Shown here piece after piece: positions 34,001 through 47,642 of a stretch of DNA of 64,000 bases (within the stretch, counting starts at the first letter, position 1; each line of letters starts with the position of its first letter). The notes below the pieces were generated by a model. That model did not search any database, was not told the origin of the DNA, and was given only the letters and a program-made list of their open reading frames with translations. The position numbers and the translations under genes are program-made. Source of the DNA: Phallusia mammillata (taxonomy: Eukaryota; Chordata; Ascidiacea; Phlebobranchia; Ascidiidae); assembly GCA_003260075.1 (NCBI GenBank), contig QLIY01000230.1, positions 1 through 64,000 on the forward strand, in the 5' to 3' direction.

Positions 34001-37000
34001 TAAGTGCTTAAAGGCTTCTGTTTAAAATATATTACTGTTTGTTGAAAAAGCACTTTTTTAGCATGCGAAAAAAAATTTTTTTTAAGAACTATTCTTCACA
34101 ATAATGTCATTCCCAAATTTTTCAGAATTTTTTTTTCGAATAGATTTATCAATGCTTGTCGAATCAACCATCTATATTATTATAAATCACCATAATTTTT
34201 TTAATACACTTAATTATTTTCTACCATTAAGCACTTGTGAGTACTTTCTCATTGAGGCTTGACATTGTCAAGTGGCAGTCGGTTACAGCTTTTATTGAAA
34301 CAAACTAAGAACTGTTTGAACACTCTGCCAAATTAAATGAGACCACTCTTGGGCTTTTGTCCATGTGGGAACGGATACTGGCTTTGTTTCACTTGCGAAA
34401 TATCCACCAACTCTGTCTCCAGGGCAATGAAATTATTTCAAAGAAAAGTAGTCTGGCATATTATTGTTAAACCATGAACAGGTACAAGCCTAATAATTTT
34501 AAATTATTCTCCCTGAACTAGTGACTCATATCCTTTAAATTGTATTGTTGGCCTTTAACAGCCATTTAAATCTTGTGTTGTGACTTTAAAAGCAGATTTT
34601 AAACACAAAAACATTTTCTCTTACATATGACAACAAAGTATAGGTAGGGCAACCAATTTTTGAACAATGTTTAATCACCCAAGGTATACTCATAAGCTTT
34701 CTACATAAACTATAAAAAGGTCATGATTTTGTAACAGTTATGTCCATAAAAACAGTTGGCACTTTTTTGTTGTCGGGACTGGCTTTAACACAGGCTTTCA
34801 AGTAAGAGTGAGATGTGTATTGTGTGTAACAGATAACAGTTCCACATAAGCCGGAAAGAGAGGATGAGAAATTAAGAATTGAGGAAATGGGAGGATGCGT
34901 TGTGTGGTTTGGTGCATGGAGAGTTAATGGAAGTCTGGCTGTCTCAAGAGCCATAGGTCAGTGCTTCAAATATATACCTTACATTTTACAGTCTGTGTTA
35001 TTATAGATGATACATTGATACATTATGTGCTATTACGCTTAAGGGCAGAAATTATAAAAGTTGTGCATTCTCTAAAATTAAATGAAAATGAATAAACTTA
35101 ACACTTGTCTTTTGATTAACTTATTTTTGCAATTTTTTTGACACAATTAGATTTAAGCATGGGTGCTAAATTGAGTTTGCTGATGAGTCTTCAGCTGCTA
35201 TTAACTGTAAGAGCTAAAGAACAGTTAACTATCAGCTAAACTTAAGTCTTGCAATACAACAATCTGTTTTCCCATCTTAGTGTTGTACAATAAACCGGAT
35301 TACCCAAGACATTTTTTTTTGTCCAAAGTGGTCTGGATTAACCAAGGCGTACTGTATAACCCTGCATTTGTGAGAAAAAAAACAATGTACAAACCCCTAT
35401 CTTTCATGGAAGCTTTTAAGATAGTTCATCCTGCTCCTGCCATGTCCATTTCGTATTTTTCGTACTTTTTTAACTAACCTTTTTTAAATTGCATATTCAG
35501 GTGATGCAGATCATAAACCATATGTGAGTGGAGAAGCTGATACAACCACTATTTCACTTGATGGGAGTGAAGATTTTTTGTGCTTGGCATGTGATGGCTT
35601 TTGGGATGTCTTTACTGGTGCCGACCTCGTTGACCTGGTAAATAAAGAAACAACACTGTCTCATGATTAATCAGCCATTTCCTGTTTTGTTTGTTTTTAA
35701 TTACCACCCATCTACAGCATCTAAATATGTTTTTAGTGAAACCTGTTGGTTCTCTATGCTTGTATGTTATTTGCAGAAGTCGTTTTTCACACATTCAAAA
35801 TTTTGCATTCATGTATTTCGTTTAAAGTTTAGGGTTAAAAAATGTTTATTCAAACTCCTAACTGTTGGAGTGCCTTGCAGATGTTAAATTATAATTTATT
35901 TTGTGCAGCGGGGGGGGGGTCGTTTAAAGTTTAGGGTTAAAAAATGTTTATTCAAACTCCTAGCTGTTGGAGTGCCTTGCAGATGTTAAATTATAATTTA
36001 TTTTGTGCAGCATTGCTGCAACCAGCGCAGCAGCGTTACTGCAACCTATTATCTTTTACATTTTTTGTGGTCACATATATTTGAGATAAATATATTTTTT
36101 TACTTAAATAAGTTAATGTATTTTTCCAAAACATCAGGCGAATTTATCCAAAGTTTAACAAAAATCTAGAAAAATGGAACACTAAATATGAAATTATACA
36201 TATGCGTGAAACTAAGTTCACATTATTACAAAATGGCCTCATTGGAAACATAGCTGCCAAATAAGATGCATAGAGTGAATTTATTGTTTGAATAAATGCT
36301 GTATTTTGCACAAATGAAGGTTAACATGTGTTGCCTATTTTCCTAGTAGTCTTGTTACCAACTAAATTTTCAAAACATATCAAACTGTTCTTCATCCCAC
36401 AGGTCCGGGAATACCTAAAAGAGCCGACCAACGAACGCAGCAAGTTATCTACAACCCTTTGTGCCAAAGCTAAGTCTAAAGGATCCACAGACAATATATC
36501 AGTGGTTGTGGTCTTCATGCGAGAAGAGATTAACCTTCCTGAACCTCCATCACCGAAAGTTGTTGAAAACTCCGTGGAGGTCGGAGAGGGTAAGCCTTTG
36601 ATTCGTAGGCTTTGTACTTTCATAAGAAGGTTTTACTGAAAGTAGTTTGTATGAGTGCAATTTTGTAGGTAGATCCGGGTTTAAAAGGGTATGATCCGCC
36701 CCCCCAAAGGCTATGGAGTTTCATTTCACTCATATTGACTGTAATCACGTTATAGCTGCAGCGCGTTCAACCAGTGCCTTATACTTTTTAGGAACGCAAT
36801 CATAATTCCAACGCTGACCAGCTGTTTCCGACTTTTAAGTCAATTGTTTTTTTTTCTCTGCATTTTTTTCGTCGAAATTAACCGAACTTAAGTCTAATCA
36901 GCTACGGGAAAACGGCTTAAGTTAACACTATATAACGCCTTTAATAGTCCTTATCAACAATAATTTATGTCAAAATGTACCATTGTTGCTTTAAAGCTGA

Positions 37001-39680
37001 TCCAAGTAATGACTAAATCCTTAAATTGACAGTTTCAGTAATGTATCAAAACCATCAAAAGTCGAGCTTAATGTGACGATCACAGTTTGCGTTTTTCAAC
37101 TTTAAATCAGTAAAATCAATAGACGATAAAATCTTTAGTTTAAACAGAATCGGTCAGTTTATGTTAAGAAATATATATTTTGCCTCAGTGGCACCATCAG
37201 TTTCTGAAATTTCTTTTAACCACATCTTCATGCTGTTAATTTTTTTACCCGTTCATATCAAACATTGTCAGGTGAAAGTCAAACGAAGACCGAGAATCAA
37301 AGTAACGGAAACGACGAAAAACCTACAAACAACTCGCCCACAAACAACAATAGCAACACAAACAACAACAACAGTCAACCTGGGGACGATCGAGTTGATG
37401 GAATTGCTCTAGTAAAAGGTCATCACGTCGAACCCACACAAAAAGCGCGAGTTCCACATAAACTACTTGTGAACTTCGTGAAAAAACTTAACCAAAAAGA
37501 AGTCGAAAAGGTATTTTTTGACACAGTAAACTGCCATTCAAATTTCGGTAACGTTTTCTCGTTTTATTTAGACTTTTAAGTAGGCTTCTTTGGCTGTTTT
37601 TTTCTACAAGATTACGCCATAAATATATTTACCTTTTTTTGGTAATGTTCCGGCATGTAGGTTTGCATACATTACCGCGTAACATTGATAAGAGCGAGAA
37701 ATTGAACTTTCTAGACATTCCGATTGTCCTGAAACCAAGTTTGCTATGTTTGTCTCATGTGAATACATTGTTCTGTGTTCTTAAGCCAAGGCAATAACTA
37801 ACATATTGGCCCATCAAGTGCACGAATTTCGTTGCTTTGTCTGCTTCTAGGTCAAATGATTTGTGGTAAAAGTTTTACAATTTTGTGTTTTATGATATAA
37901 ACGGATTTTGTTAATTTAATTTTTTAGAGATGTTTATGGAACTATTTTTATTTTTTATCTTACGGTAATGGCTAACGTGTATAATAGTACCTTCCTGGCA
38001 ATTAGGTTTCCTTGTTTGAAACTGAAATTGAACTTTTATGTTTATTATATTTTTTCGAAATGTGACCGCAATTAAAAAAACGATTTACATTTTTTTAAAT
38101 CCTTACAATTACCACATGACATTACTACACAATAACTCATTCATTATTATATCAACCATTCTTAACTTTCGCATTTTTCCTATAGGACCTGGCAATTGTT
38201 ACCGAATCATCGCCTCATTCCAAACTTCCTCACACACTCGCTAAACCGCGATGGCCCAGGTGAGGCGAAATATACATTGAATCGTTTTAAGAAAGAAATA
38301 TTCTTTCTGCCATCGTGCTCGACTGAAAGTTGACACTTCATAGGCATGCATCTTCATTGGTGTATGAAACATGAAAAAGTCCAGACATAGTACAAATAAT
38401 TTCTCTGCTGCTTGATGCTACTAATGAAGCGATGTATAATTGTTTTCAAACATCCAACTGCATACGTTAGACCAGGGTTTTGAAGTTGGTTCTTATATGT
38501 TCAATTTCGGGTTCACTTTTGAAAAATATCCTCCTACTACACTTATTTTAGGTAAACTGGCACTGACTCCAACCAAAATGTTTCCTTGCACAATATATTT
38601 CTTTGTTTTAATGCAATTGACTGAAAGGCAGAGTCGCAATAATCACTACCTTGACTCCACAACAGGATCAAAAAACGACTCTGGCTCTCCCGTAAAAGGG
38701 TCACAACCCTATTCTTCACATTACTGTTTCTTAAAAAAAAACATAATCTGATGTATTGTGTAACTGAAGTGTGTTCTTTACCAAACGACAAAGTTTTTGG
38801 GCGGCGTCTGAACTAGTCAAAAATAGATCAACCTAATTTTTTTTTAATTTAGAACGAAACAATACATGAACATCAAGAATACAAATTTTAACGACTGTTC
38901 GTTGTTGTTTCATAATTTTTCGTGTATTTCAGTCCCAACATATCGCCGAACATGCAGCGCAGAGGAACGTTGGACAGTGTGTTATCGCTCAGCACTATGC
39001 AGTCGTCCATCACCGAGTTACCACTGGTACAGACTAAGGTCGGTTTCACAGTTTTGTGACAAAACCCATCACTGAAGACCACACTGTTCTGCTAATACAG
39101 TGGTCTGTCAATGTTAGTATGCTCCCTATCTTGCAGTAAATGTAGTCTTCCAAAGCCTGCGAAAAGTTTAACGAAGTTGGACATGTTTAAGTTACTTTAG
39201 GATGGGTAAATTTATTTTCTGAACTAGCACTCGTATATGATACTTTTGTTTCAAATGCAAAAAAAGATTTCAACTCTCCTTCTTTTCTTTCGCAGAAAAA
39301 TCGTTCCACTTCGGAGCTCCCCCAAATCGAAGTCGTGGATCCTTTTAAGACAGTAAGAAAAAAAATTTAGAACATGTTTTTTGTCTGTAATTATGTCTTC
39401 AGGACACTTGACCACTAATGAAAATGGTCACTCATCCTACATGTTAAATTTAACTAAATTTGACTCACTCATCCTACATAAATTGTTTAAAACTCTCCAG
39501 GTCTTATATATCTTAATTTGTTTTATAGCAACCTTCACGTCACAGCGTGGTCAATGGCAACCCTACGTCACCACGCCGCGAAAAACCTCTTGGCCATCGC
39601 GCGGTACGCAAACGCGGAGTTCCTCGCGTGCCGTACGCACCGAGCCTGGTCTCATGTCAGACGACAGTCGAGTCCAGCGT

Positions 39681-39752
<72 letters not shown>

Positions 39753-39948
39753 CTCCCAGTCCATTCCTGGTGATCTCCATCATCAAACTAATACAATGAT
39801 CAGCGACCGTGATTTGGCTATAACTAACTCTTTATCGATCAAGTTAAAGCCACTGAAGAGGCATGGGCAAACGACAAAGTCCACCAGACAACGCAGCATT
39901 GTAAGACTTGTGAATCGTGGTCGCCAACGCAGCCGTTCTGCGTTTTAA
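31024..39948 (+). CDS. PP2C-family Ser/Thr phosphatase, PPM1E/PPM1F (POPX)-like
   Basis: Thirteen coding exons with consistent phases: 31,024-31,208, 32,037-32,152, 32,570-32,772, 33,027-33,215, 33,886-33,999, 34,833-34,956, 35,501-35,637, 36,403-36,589, 37,272-37,510, 38,186-38,259, 38,933-39,038, 39,296-39,352 and 39,529-39,948; 716 residues as written. The catalytic domain (about 145-400) has every PP2C signature: MEDRH (151-155), FDGHGG (179-184), SGTT (235-238), WVGDSQA with Asp256, SRAIGD with Asp312, CDGFWDV with Asp342 and GSTDNISV with Asp386, so Mn/Mg-dependent dephosphorylation is expected. Family knowledge: POPX enzymes oppose PAK and CaM kinases. The C-terminal tail is Asn/Thr-rich, then basic. 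The last exon holds a 71-G run, read as 24 Gly, that is probably not real; the frame is open on both sides. Poly(A) signal near 40,085. Confidence 0.92.
35288..35354. mobile_element. Short pogo-like MITE, TA target
   Basis: 67 bp, ends CAATAAACCGG / GGCGTACTG between TA dinucleotides (35,286-35,287 and 35,355-35,356). Same family as the elements at 43,600, 55,863, 59,641 and 60,477 (consensus CAGTAAACCTTGGTTAAYC), whose TA target and ends recall Tc1/mariner-pogo elements. Lies in phosphatase intron 6. Confidence 0.65.
35818..36011. repeat. 92-bp duplication around a G10 tract
   Basis: 35,818-35,909 and 35,920-36,011 differ at about one base and are separated by exactly ten G (35,910-35,919), in phosphatase intron 7. 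Probable contig or haplotype overlap. Confidence 0.8.
39682..39752. repeat. 71-base pure G run in the last phosphatase exon
   Basis: An uninterrupted G run between ...GAGTCCAGCGTC and CTCCCAGTCC. In frame it would be 24 glycines, all but the last coded GGG, which no natural poly-Gly tract would use. It is probably filler or read artefact in place of real coding sequence of unknown length; the frames before and after remain open and compatible. Confidence 0.8.
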
Positions 39949-42046
39949 TGTAAAAACGCTATAAGATTTTGACATACACATAGGTTGCTGCTTGACATAC
40001 ACATATATTTTCGCGGTACTCTTACAAAACTTAGGCGGAATTACCCATCGAAATTGGGAGTTAATGTTGGGTTAGTTGTGTTTTAATAAAACAGCTGCAA
40101 AATGAGAGTTCCATTGGCGATGTCTTGTAACTTTCTGACGAAAGCGGTGTTATTAAATTCCTTTCAAATGTGAAAGCTGCCTGTTGTTACTTACGGTTAT
40201 AAAGCTATTTTGTAAAGTGAATCAGCAAATAATTTCGAAGATATTGCTTTTGGCATTAGAACCACGACCCGTTTCTGCCTTTGATAACATAAACTTGTGA
40301 ATTGGGGGGGGGGCTCAGCAAATAATTTCAAATATTTCTTTTGGCTTTAGAACCACGACCCGTTTCTGCCTTTGATAACATAAACTTGTGAATTATTATT
40401 TTGTATGTGGGATTTATGTTACGTTTGCTACAAACTCTTTCAATGTCGCTTAGTCGCTTCTCATATCATTGCAGCATCGCCGAATATATTTTTGTCATAT
40501 TTCGGTGCAGTTCTACAGACCAGGTCTATTCAGATGCGTTTTATCTATTTTTGTATTTTCGCAACCGCCGGGTGTCGCCCGAGATCGTGCTGCCTCGAGG
40601 TGCCCACGACCTTTTTGTGCATTTCGCTTAATTTCGTTTATCATTTTCGGCACGATTGCACTACTAACAAAGTGATACATTTATTGTTCCTGCTAACGTA
40701 TTGTTGTGTCTTTTCGGATTGCTTTACAAACTAAAATGCTTTTGATCACTATATACTTTTATCTGTTTGTCACCTCAAGAATATACAACAGTCCTGGTGA
40801 AAAGCAGTGGACTCTAGCTCATTGGGGCATGTGATTAAGCTGCATGGAATCGATGCTGCCTGTTCAAAGACAATCGAACCTTTCCATTAAATGCAAAAAG
40901 TGTGGGTTTCCATGGACAGTAGGCCTAAACTAGTATGCAGACACAATAAACACAAATAAAAGAAATGCTGCACATTAGATATTTTTGTAGTTTTCCAGCA
41001 TGATATTACCTAGCTTAATATCTTTTATGAGATTAGCCGGTTAGCATTACTGGTTACTGTCAGTGGACTTATGTAACAGAACCGGCTGAAAAATATGACT
41101 TTTGTGATAGAACCTACCGATAAAAAATTTGAATTCCCACCACTGCATATACCAAAAATAGGGGTTGATCCTGTGGTTTGTTTAAAGCAGGACTCGGCAT
41201 GCTACGGCCGCGGGTTGACACTCTGCAGGAAGTTCATGGCGATGGAGTATTTGGCAATGATGGCAAAACGTAGCTTAACAACGAAATAAATACGCAAAAT
41301 TTGCCAGGTTTAACAGCATGGTAAAGCGTAAAGGAAACAGAATTAGAACTGAAAAATTAGTACGGCCCGCTGTGACTTGGCGGATCTTATTTTGACCCGG
41401 CGCAGGCAAAAGGTTGCCTATCCCTTTAAGTTTAAACTTTAAAGTGAAGATTTCCAGAATTTAAGTTTTTCGGCGCTAACCCCTCTTTAGAAGCAGTGAG
41501 AAATAAAAAGATATGGCATAGGTTCGTTAATGTATTTTGGAGAATTTAGTTCAGGTTCATAATTCACACTACTTTTGCCGACTACATTTCGAAACATTTA
41601 AATTAGCGATTTCCACTCTACCGCTGAGGATGTAACGATTTTACACATGCGTGAGCTCTCTCCTTATTTGCCCAATGTTGGCGATTTAGAAACGTTTGTG
41701 ATTAACAAAATGTTTTAAATTTTAATACAACGATCAATATGTAACAAAAAATATACGAAATGTTGAAGTTTAAAGTTTGAAAAACCTTTTTAACAATATA
41801 TTTAATAGATTTTGCTGTTGTTTTTTCGTTTTTTAACATTTACTGGTTTCTTTTCATTGAAAGTAAGTTTTGTACAGTTTCAGTGAAACAACGTGAATTG
41901 TTTTTCACAACACTTTTTCATCAACGTTGTTTAAAACATTTGGTTTATTCTACTTGTTTTTTTACTTGCTAAAACCAATAGTCACTATAAAAGTGCATTC
42001 CTAATATATTTTACCACAATATTACAGAATCAAATATTATTAGAAA
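39949..42046. other. Intergenic: phosphatase to eIF3e
   Basis: No gene seen. Contains a G10 tract (40,304-40,313) between near-copies 40,222-40,303 and 40,315-40,396, and a truncated minus-strand copy of the CAGTGGTGG MITE at about 41,020-41,145. Three overlapping frames at 40,401-40,734 carry no motif. An acceptor-like ATATTACAG lies about 20 bases before the eIF3e start. Confidence 0.5.
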
Positions 42047-45000
42047 ATGGCTGAGTATGATTTAACCACAAATGTTGGCAAGTACCTTGACCGCCATCTT
42101 GTCTTTCCTCTACTTGAATTTTTGTCGGAAAGAGAAATTTACAATGAGCGCGATCTTCACCAGGGAAAACTGGAACTTCTCAGCAACACCAACATGGTTG
42201 ATTTTGCGATGGATGTTCACAAAACCTTATATCCTGGAGAGGTATTTTGAGTTGTTTCGATTGAAAGTTTTTTATGCTAAAAGTTTAAAACAAATCAGGT
42301 GTTCTGGATTTGCAATGTTACTATATTTAGAAAAGCCACAGGCCTGAATCAGCCATATCTTGTGTTGTGCATTGTAGATTAGCTAAACAAAGCAGCACTG
42401 TTTTTGGTACCATGTCAACTCTGTTCAAGCACTTTTGGTCTTATTTATCTACTTCAATTTCACACTGCTATTCAACATAGTGTTATTGCTCTTTATAAAC
42501 AAAACAAAACATAGGACATGCTAATAAATTTAAAGCCACTGTGAACTGACATGTGTCTGTATGGTGTTTCTTTATTTCAAGTCCAATTTCTCTGGTTAGT
42601 AATAAAAATTGACATATTGTTTGTACCTTATGCAGGAAATCCCAGTTCATCTGAGAGAAAAAAGAAATGAAGTTGTCAGCTTGCTGAAATCACACACAAT
42701 CAAAACTGAACCTATTGTGCACATTTTTGAACAAGAAGAAGTCAGAAAGCAGGTGACCATGTCATGTGATTTAATTGTTTTCATCCACTTTCATTATCAT
42801 TTTTATGTAGTGTGTGCAATACATATATATATATAATAAACAGCTACACAGTTACTGCAAATTAATTTTACTTTTGCTTTGCAGATTGAAACTACCAGAG
42901 ATGGAAAACAACTTTTTGAATACCTTGAAAAGAATCACAATTTTAAACTGGAAGATTTGGACACTTTGTATAACTATGCAAAGTTTCAATATGAATGTGG
43001 AAACTATTCAGGTACATTATAGATTATATTACAATTTGATATACCAAGTAACTACATTTCTAGTACTACATAGACTAATAAACCTATACCACTCACTTCT
43101 ACTAGGTTATGTTCAGTTATTGCCCTAAAAATTCCATTAAACGATTTTTAAATACATTGTCATTAAATGTGAATAAGCAACCTTCATTCAAAAGTAGTAT
43201 CAGCCCTGAAGCATAACTGCAGGTCAATGATAAAGACACACAGTCATATCTGTAAAAAGTGTAGAGTGATTTACAATCATCAGTTATATATCTTTAGATT
43301 TATAGAAAAATATATTCTTTGGTCTTCAAAGGGCAAAATACAACTTGCTAAAAAACACGGTGTTGTAAAATTTACAGGTGCAGCGGAGTATCTCTACTTC
43401 CACAGAGTGTTGGTAACACCAGATGATAAACGAGCTTTGGATTCACTGTGGGGAAAACTGGCCAGTGAAATTCTTATGCAAGATTGGGACACTGCTTGGG
43501 AGGATCTGCATCGATTGAGAGAAAGCATTGACTCAAATCTCCATGGTAGTCAACTGCAGGTACAATAACTGTGGTTGTAAAGAATGTCTATCTCATAGAG
43601 TAAACCTTGCTTAAACCGGACTTTGTAAAGATCTTTGCCTAATTGCGACAAAACTTGAGGTACAAATAATTTGCAATGTGGTAATGTATAATCAAAATCA
43701 GTTAATCGGGATCTTCGCCTAATCCAGACAATTTTTTTGGTCCAAACAGGTCCAGATTAACCGAGGTTTACTAATTAAAAAAAATACATCATTTGTAAAA
43801 ACTTAAAATTCTCTACGAGGGCATTTTTCTCAGTTATAAAATCCCTGACCAAATCACATACAATGAGTATAATTTGATTAAGGGTTTTTGGTTTCGAAAA
43901 TAAATAATAGCCCAACTTAAATGTGAGATACATCTTTGCTTGTGTACCTCATATAAAATGATCCCCAAAACCATGCAAGGTTGTAACATGAAATGTTTTA
44001 TTTTTAGCCAGTGTGTTAAAACCAGCATGTCACAACAGTGACACCTAGCATACAGAGCAAACCTGAAAAACAATGAAAACCCTTTCTGTGATATCACTGT
44101 TAATACCTTTTTGCTTGACAAGTAAATTATGGTGTATATGTTGCCTAGAACAGTTTTAAGACAGCTAGTGACAAAATCTTTCCATTTTCATCATAGATCA
44201 ACCTTTGTTAGTAAACCACCGCTTTCATTTGATAATCATAAAATGAAGCTGTCATTATTTGATATCATGTCAGATAACTAAACCACAAGCTGATAGACTT
44301 AACTGTGTATAGCAAGTGCACAAAGAAACTTTTATTGAATACACAAGGCTGTAACAGATTTTGTGCCAAAATTATGATATGATTTAATGGAACATAAGTT
44401 AGTATTTGGGGGCACACAGTCACTTTTGTTTAACAGAGTAATACAATCATGCTTTATGCGAGGGCCCTGTTTGACAAATAATGCTTCACTGTTAAAATTT
44501 TAAAGGTGTCATTTTACACTGTATTTTTAGGTCATTACGTCATCTGTTGACATACTCAATACGCGTTTGCTAAACTGGGACGTCAGGTAGTGTTATCCAT
44601 GCGTCACAAATTCCCACAACAAAAACACCACACGTATGATTGATGTTTGTTATTCATAGTGCATCTTGTATTTTCAGCTTCTTCAACAGAGGACGTGGCT
44701 AATTCACTGGTCAGGGGGGGGGGTACATACTTAATACGCGTTTGCTAAAGTGAAACGTCATGTATTGTTCGGTGCGTCACAAATTCTCACAACAAAAACA
44801 CCACACGTATGTTTTATGTTTGTTATTTATTATTATGTATGTTGTATTTTCAGCTTCTTCAACAGAGGACGTGGCTAATTCACTGGTCACTTTTTGTGTT
44901 CTTCAATCATGCCAAGGGCAGGGATGAAATCATAGATTTGTTTTTGTACCAACCGCCCTATCTGAACGCAATTCAAACCATGTGCCCTTGGGTACTACGG

Positions 45001-47642
45001 TACTTGACCACAGCCGTTATAACCAACAAAAGAAGACGTCAGGTATATAGAAACCATGTATTGCGAATGTATAATCGTTTGTTATTGAAGTGACCTTAAC
45101 TGTAGTTCAAACTAGTGATGCCCCGAAGATTCCGAAAATACGATATTTGCTGTATTTTGCTGTCATAAAAAAGTTCACCTGCATCAACAACACAAGGTTG
45201 AATTAAAAGGGGGGGGGGAGGGAAACCATACATAGCGAATAATCGTTGAATATTGAAGCGCCCTTAACTGTAGTTCAAACTAGTGATGCCCTAAAGGTTC
45301 GGTTTACGGAAACGTTTCGGCTGAATATGCTGTTTGGCCAATGTTTCGGTTTCGGCCCGAACTTTTATTAAAATTTGGCATGAACTAGTTGTTGTATGTA
45401 TTTAGCAAACACGATCCGCGTTGTCTGCAAAATATTGGCTGTTTTGTCCAGCTTGTATTTTGTTGTCATAAAAAAGTTCACCTGCATCAACAACACAAGG
45501 TTGAATTAAAAACATCTATCAAAAAGGGAGGTTCAGGTTAGACCTAAATCGACCGAAATTATTCGGCCTCATCCGTTGTGGCATGGCCGGTTTAGGCCCA
45601 AACTTTTGAGGCAGGTTCGGTGCATCACTAGTTCAAACCTTTACGGTTTTTGACCTTCCTTTACTTGGCAAAGCGTGGTTAAACATGCCTGTTCCGCGCA
45701 ATACCGCTGAACTATGTGTTAAGTTTTAAATGCTTCCGGGTGCCTTTGACCGCCTGTTTGGCTTCGCGACCTATAACCGTTCTTGGTGTTTTTTTGTGTC
45801 CAAAATACCTCTTTTAATCATATTCGGCCCGCGTAAATGTTTAATAAACTCTTTATTTTGATCTTGTTGTGCAGGTGCTTAAGGATTTGGTTCGCGTAAT
45901 TCAGCAGGAGTCTTACACTTATCGTGACCCTATCACCGAGTTCATCGAATGTCTTTACATTCACTTTGACTTTGACCGGGCGCAGGAAAAACTGAGGGAG
46001 TGTGCAACTGTTCTCGCGAACGACTTCTTCCTGGTAGCTTGTCTCGACGACTTCATCGAAAATGCTCGGCTTTTCATTTTCGAAACTTTCTGCCGAATTC
46101 ACCAGGTCAGCAGTTTAGGAAATTTAGTTTTGACCGGCATTTCTGCTTAACACAAATCTATTTTACCTTTAAAGCATACGTAGTACACAAGGCATATTGG
46201 AGACGCCCAACCAAATCAAGCAGGCGTCTCAAACATTAAATGCTTATGCCTAAAAGGACTGCTTTGGTAGATCTGCTTGCTTCCGTACAACGCCAATGGG
46301 CCTAACCTACTATGATTTATATATGAATTTACCCTGATCTCTGGTCCGCATGATCGCTTCACTACTGGCCCCAGTAACTAATGTATGTTTTATCTAACTA
46401 CCTTTAGGTTTAAATCTCTTGACAAATGTAACCCTAAATTTTCAATTTGCTTTTTAAAGAAAAAGTGTACCAATTAAATGCCAATCCAAAAATATCTTAA
46501 ATTGCAAATTTTACTTTAACCAACGGATTCTACGCCAGTTCAGTTATAGGTATCGTTATCTATCGGGTTATTTGAATAACAACAATGCATAGGGGATTTA
46601 CAATCTGCTAAACTTTTTTCGCTTTGACACACCTTATCAACTTAAAGTGGGCAAGCAGATTTTTTAATCGCAACTATTTAGTGTCGAACTTACCTGTCAC
46701 TTGATGGCGTTACGACTTGCTTTGTTGATGACACGTTGTGTGCTTTGCAGTGCATCAGCATAGACATGTTGGCCGACAAGTTGAACATGACTGTCGCCGA
46801 AGCCGAGAAATGGATTGTGAATTTGATCAGGAACGCGCGACTTGATGCCAAGATTGACTCGAAGATGGGTCACGTGATGATGGGAACTCAAGCGATTTCG
46901 CCATATGAGCAGGTAAGCTGTTGTGATGCAACAACTTTTGTTCGGTAAATTTCGGGTCGTCAACCGTATTTACGATTTACCGTTTAATAGTCAGCTTTTT
47001 ATAGTGCTAAACTAAAACTTATAAACCACATTTAAGGATCAGCAGTTTTGTTAGCTAGCTTGTATAAGATTTAAATGGTTTAATGGAAACCCCGCAAGTG
47101 TTATAGATTATTGCTCACATCAGTCCTAAAATGAAAGAGTTTGTTTTTCGTCCAGGTAATTGAGAAAACTAAAAGTTTGGCTTTACGAACTCAAATGTTG
47201 GCTACAAACGTCGAAAGGCGACTTAACAAAGAGAGGGATCGAACAGACGCGGTAAGTATTTTTACCCTTTGAAAAACAGCCCATTTTGCCGCAATGAGTC
47301 GAATAGTCACAAAACATCGACGTTTTTTGGGGGGCGGTCAATCAAATATTGTGTTGAAACTTCTGGGGTTAATTTTTGCTAAAACGAAAAAATGTGTTTA
47401 TTAGAAAGCTTTTTGTCCATAAACATTTGCTAAACAGCAATATATGTCTTGTATCAAATTGTCTATATTTTACGCACTTTTTTAAATTTTTACATAAAAT
47501 TGATGATGCCATGATACTAGATCGAATTTACAATACACGGGTGACACAGCCCATATACATTAAATAATGGCATCTTGATCAACTTGTTCTAATTTTTTTG
47601 CAGGTTCCGCATTGGGCGGGCGGACCCAAAGAGAACTGGTAG
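42047..47642 (+). CDS. EIF3E: Translation initiation factor eIF3 subunit e (INT6)
   Basis: Nine coding exons (42,047-42,241; 42,636-42,752; 42,885-43,011; 43,378-43,559; 44,854-45,042; 45,875-46,105; 46,751-46,912; 47,156-47,251; 47,604-47,642) join in phase to 445 residues, the same length as human eIF3e. The N-terminal eIF3e domain begins [20 protein letters not shown]. The PCI/winged-helix end is the very conserved [18 protein letters not shown] in exon 7. The C-terminus ([15 protein letters not shown], then a short exon ending GGPKENW) replaces the usual short tail. Family knowledge: a cytoplasmic scaffold subunit of eIF3 that helps recruit mRNA to the 40S ribosome; also called INT6. A truncated extra copy of exon 5 at 44,678-44,713 ends in a G10 tract and is an artefact. 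Introns carry MITEs. Confidence 0.97.
43600..43772. mobile_element. Pogo-like MITE in eIF3e intron 4
   Basis: About 173 bp, ends TAAACCTTGCTTAAACCGG / CCAGATTAACCGAGGTTTA, same family as 55,863-56,046. The outermost bases have degenerated. Confidence 0.65.
44552..44889. repeat. Duplicated intron and partial exon 5 of eIF3e around a G10 tract
   Basis: 44,552-44,713 and 44,724-44,889 are near-identical and separated by ten G (44,714-44,723). The left copy includes the acceptor and the first 36 bases of exon 5 and then stops; the right copy runs on into the whole exon. Probable allelic overlap left in series. Confidence 0.8.
45113..45209. mobile_element. Truncated allelic copy of the next hAT element
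   Basis: Starts TAGTGATGCCCCGAA after GTTCAAAC (45,105-45,112), lacks most of the interior, and ends at the G10 tract 45,209-45,218. The sequence after the tract repeats the flank 45,045-45,125, so this is the other version of 45,281-45,630. Confidence 0.6.
45281..45630. mobile_element. hAT-type MITE in eIF3e intron 5 (Ac-like target)
   Basis: 350 bp, ends TAGTGATGC / GCATCACTA, perfect 8-bp duplication GTTCAAAC (45,273-45,280 and 45,631-45,638). Internal TTCGG-rich repeats. Confidence 0.88.

Noticed and set aside
39381..39799. Two further frames running through the long G run
   Set aside because: They are other frames of the phosphatase last exon and owe their length to the G run.
44678..44713. 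A true alternative eIF3e exon 5
   Set aside because: It is a 36-base truncation of exon 5 ending in the G10 tract, with no donor.
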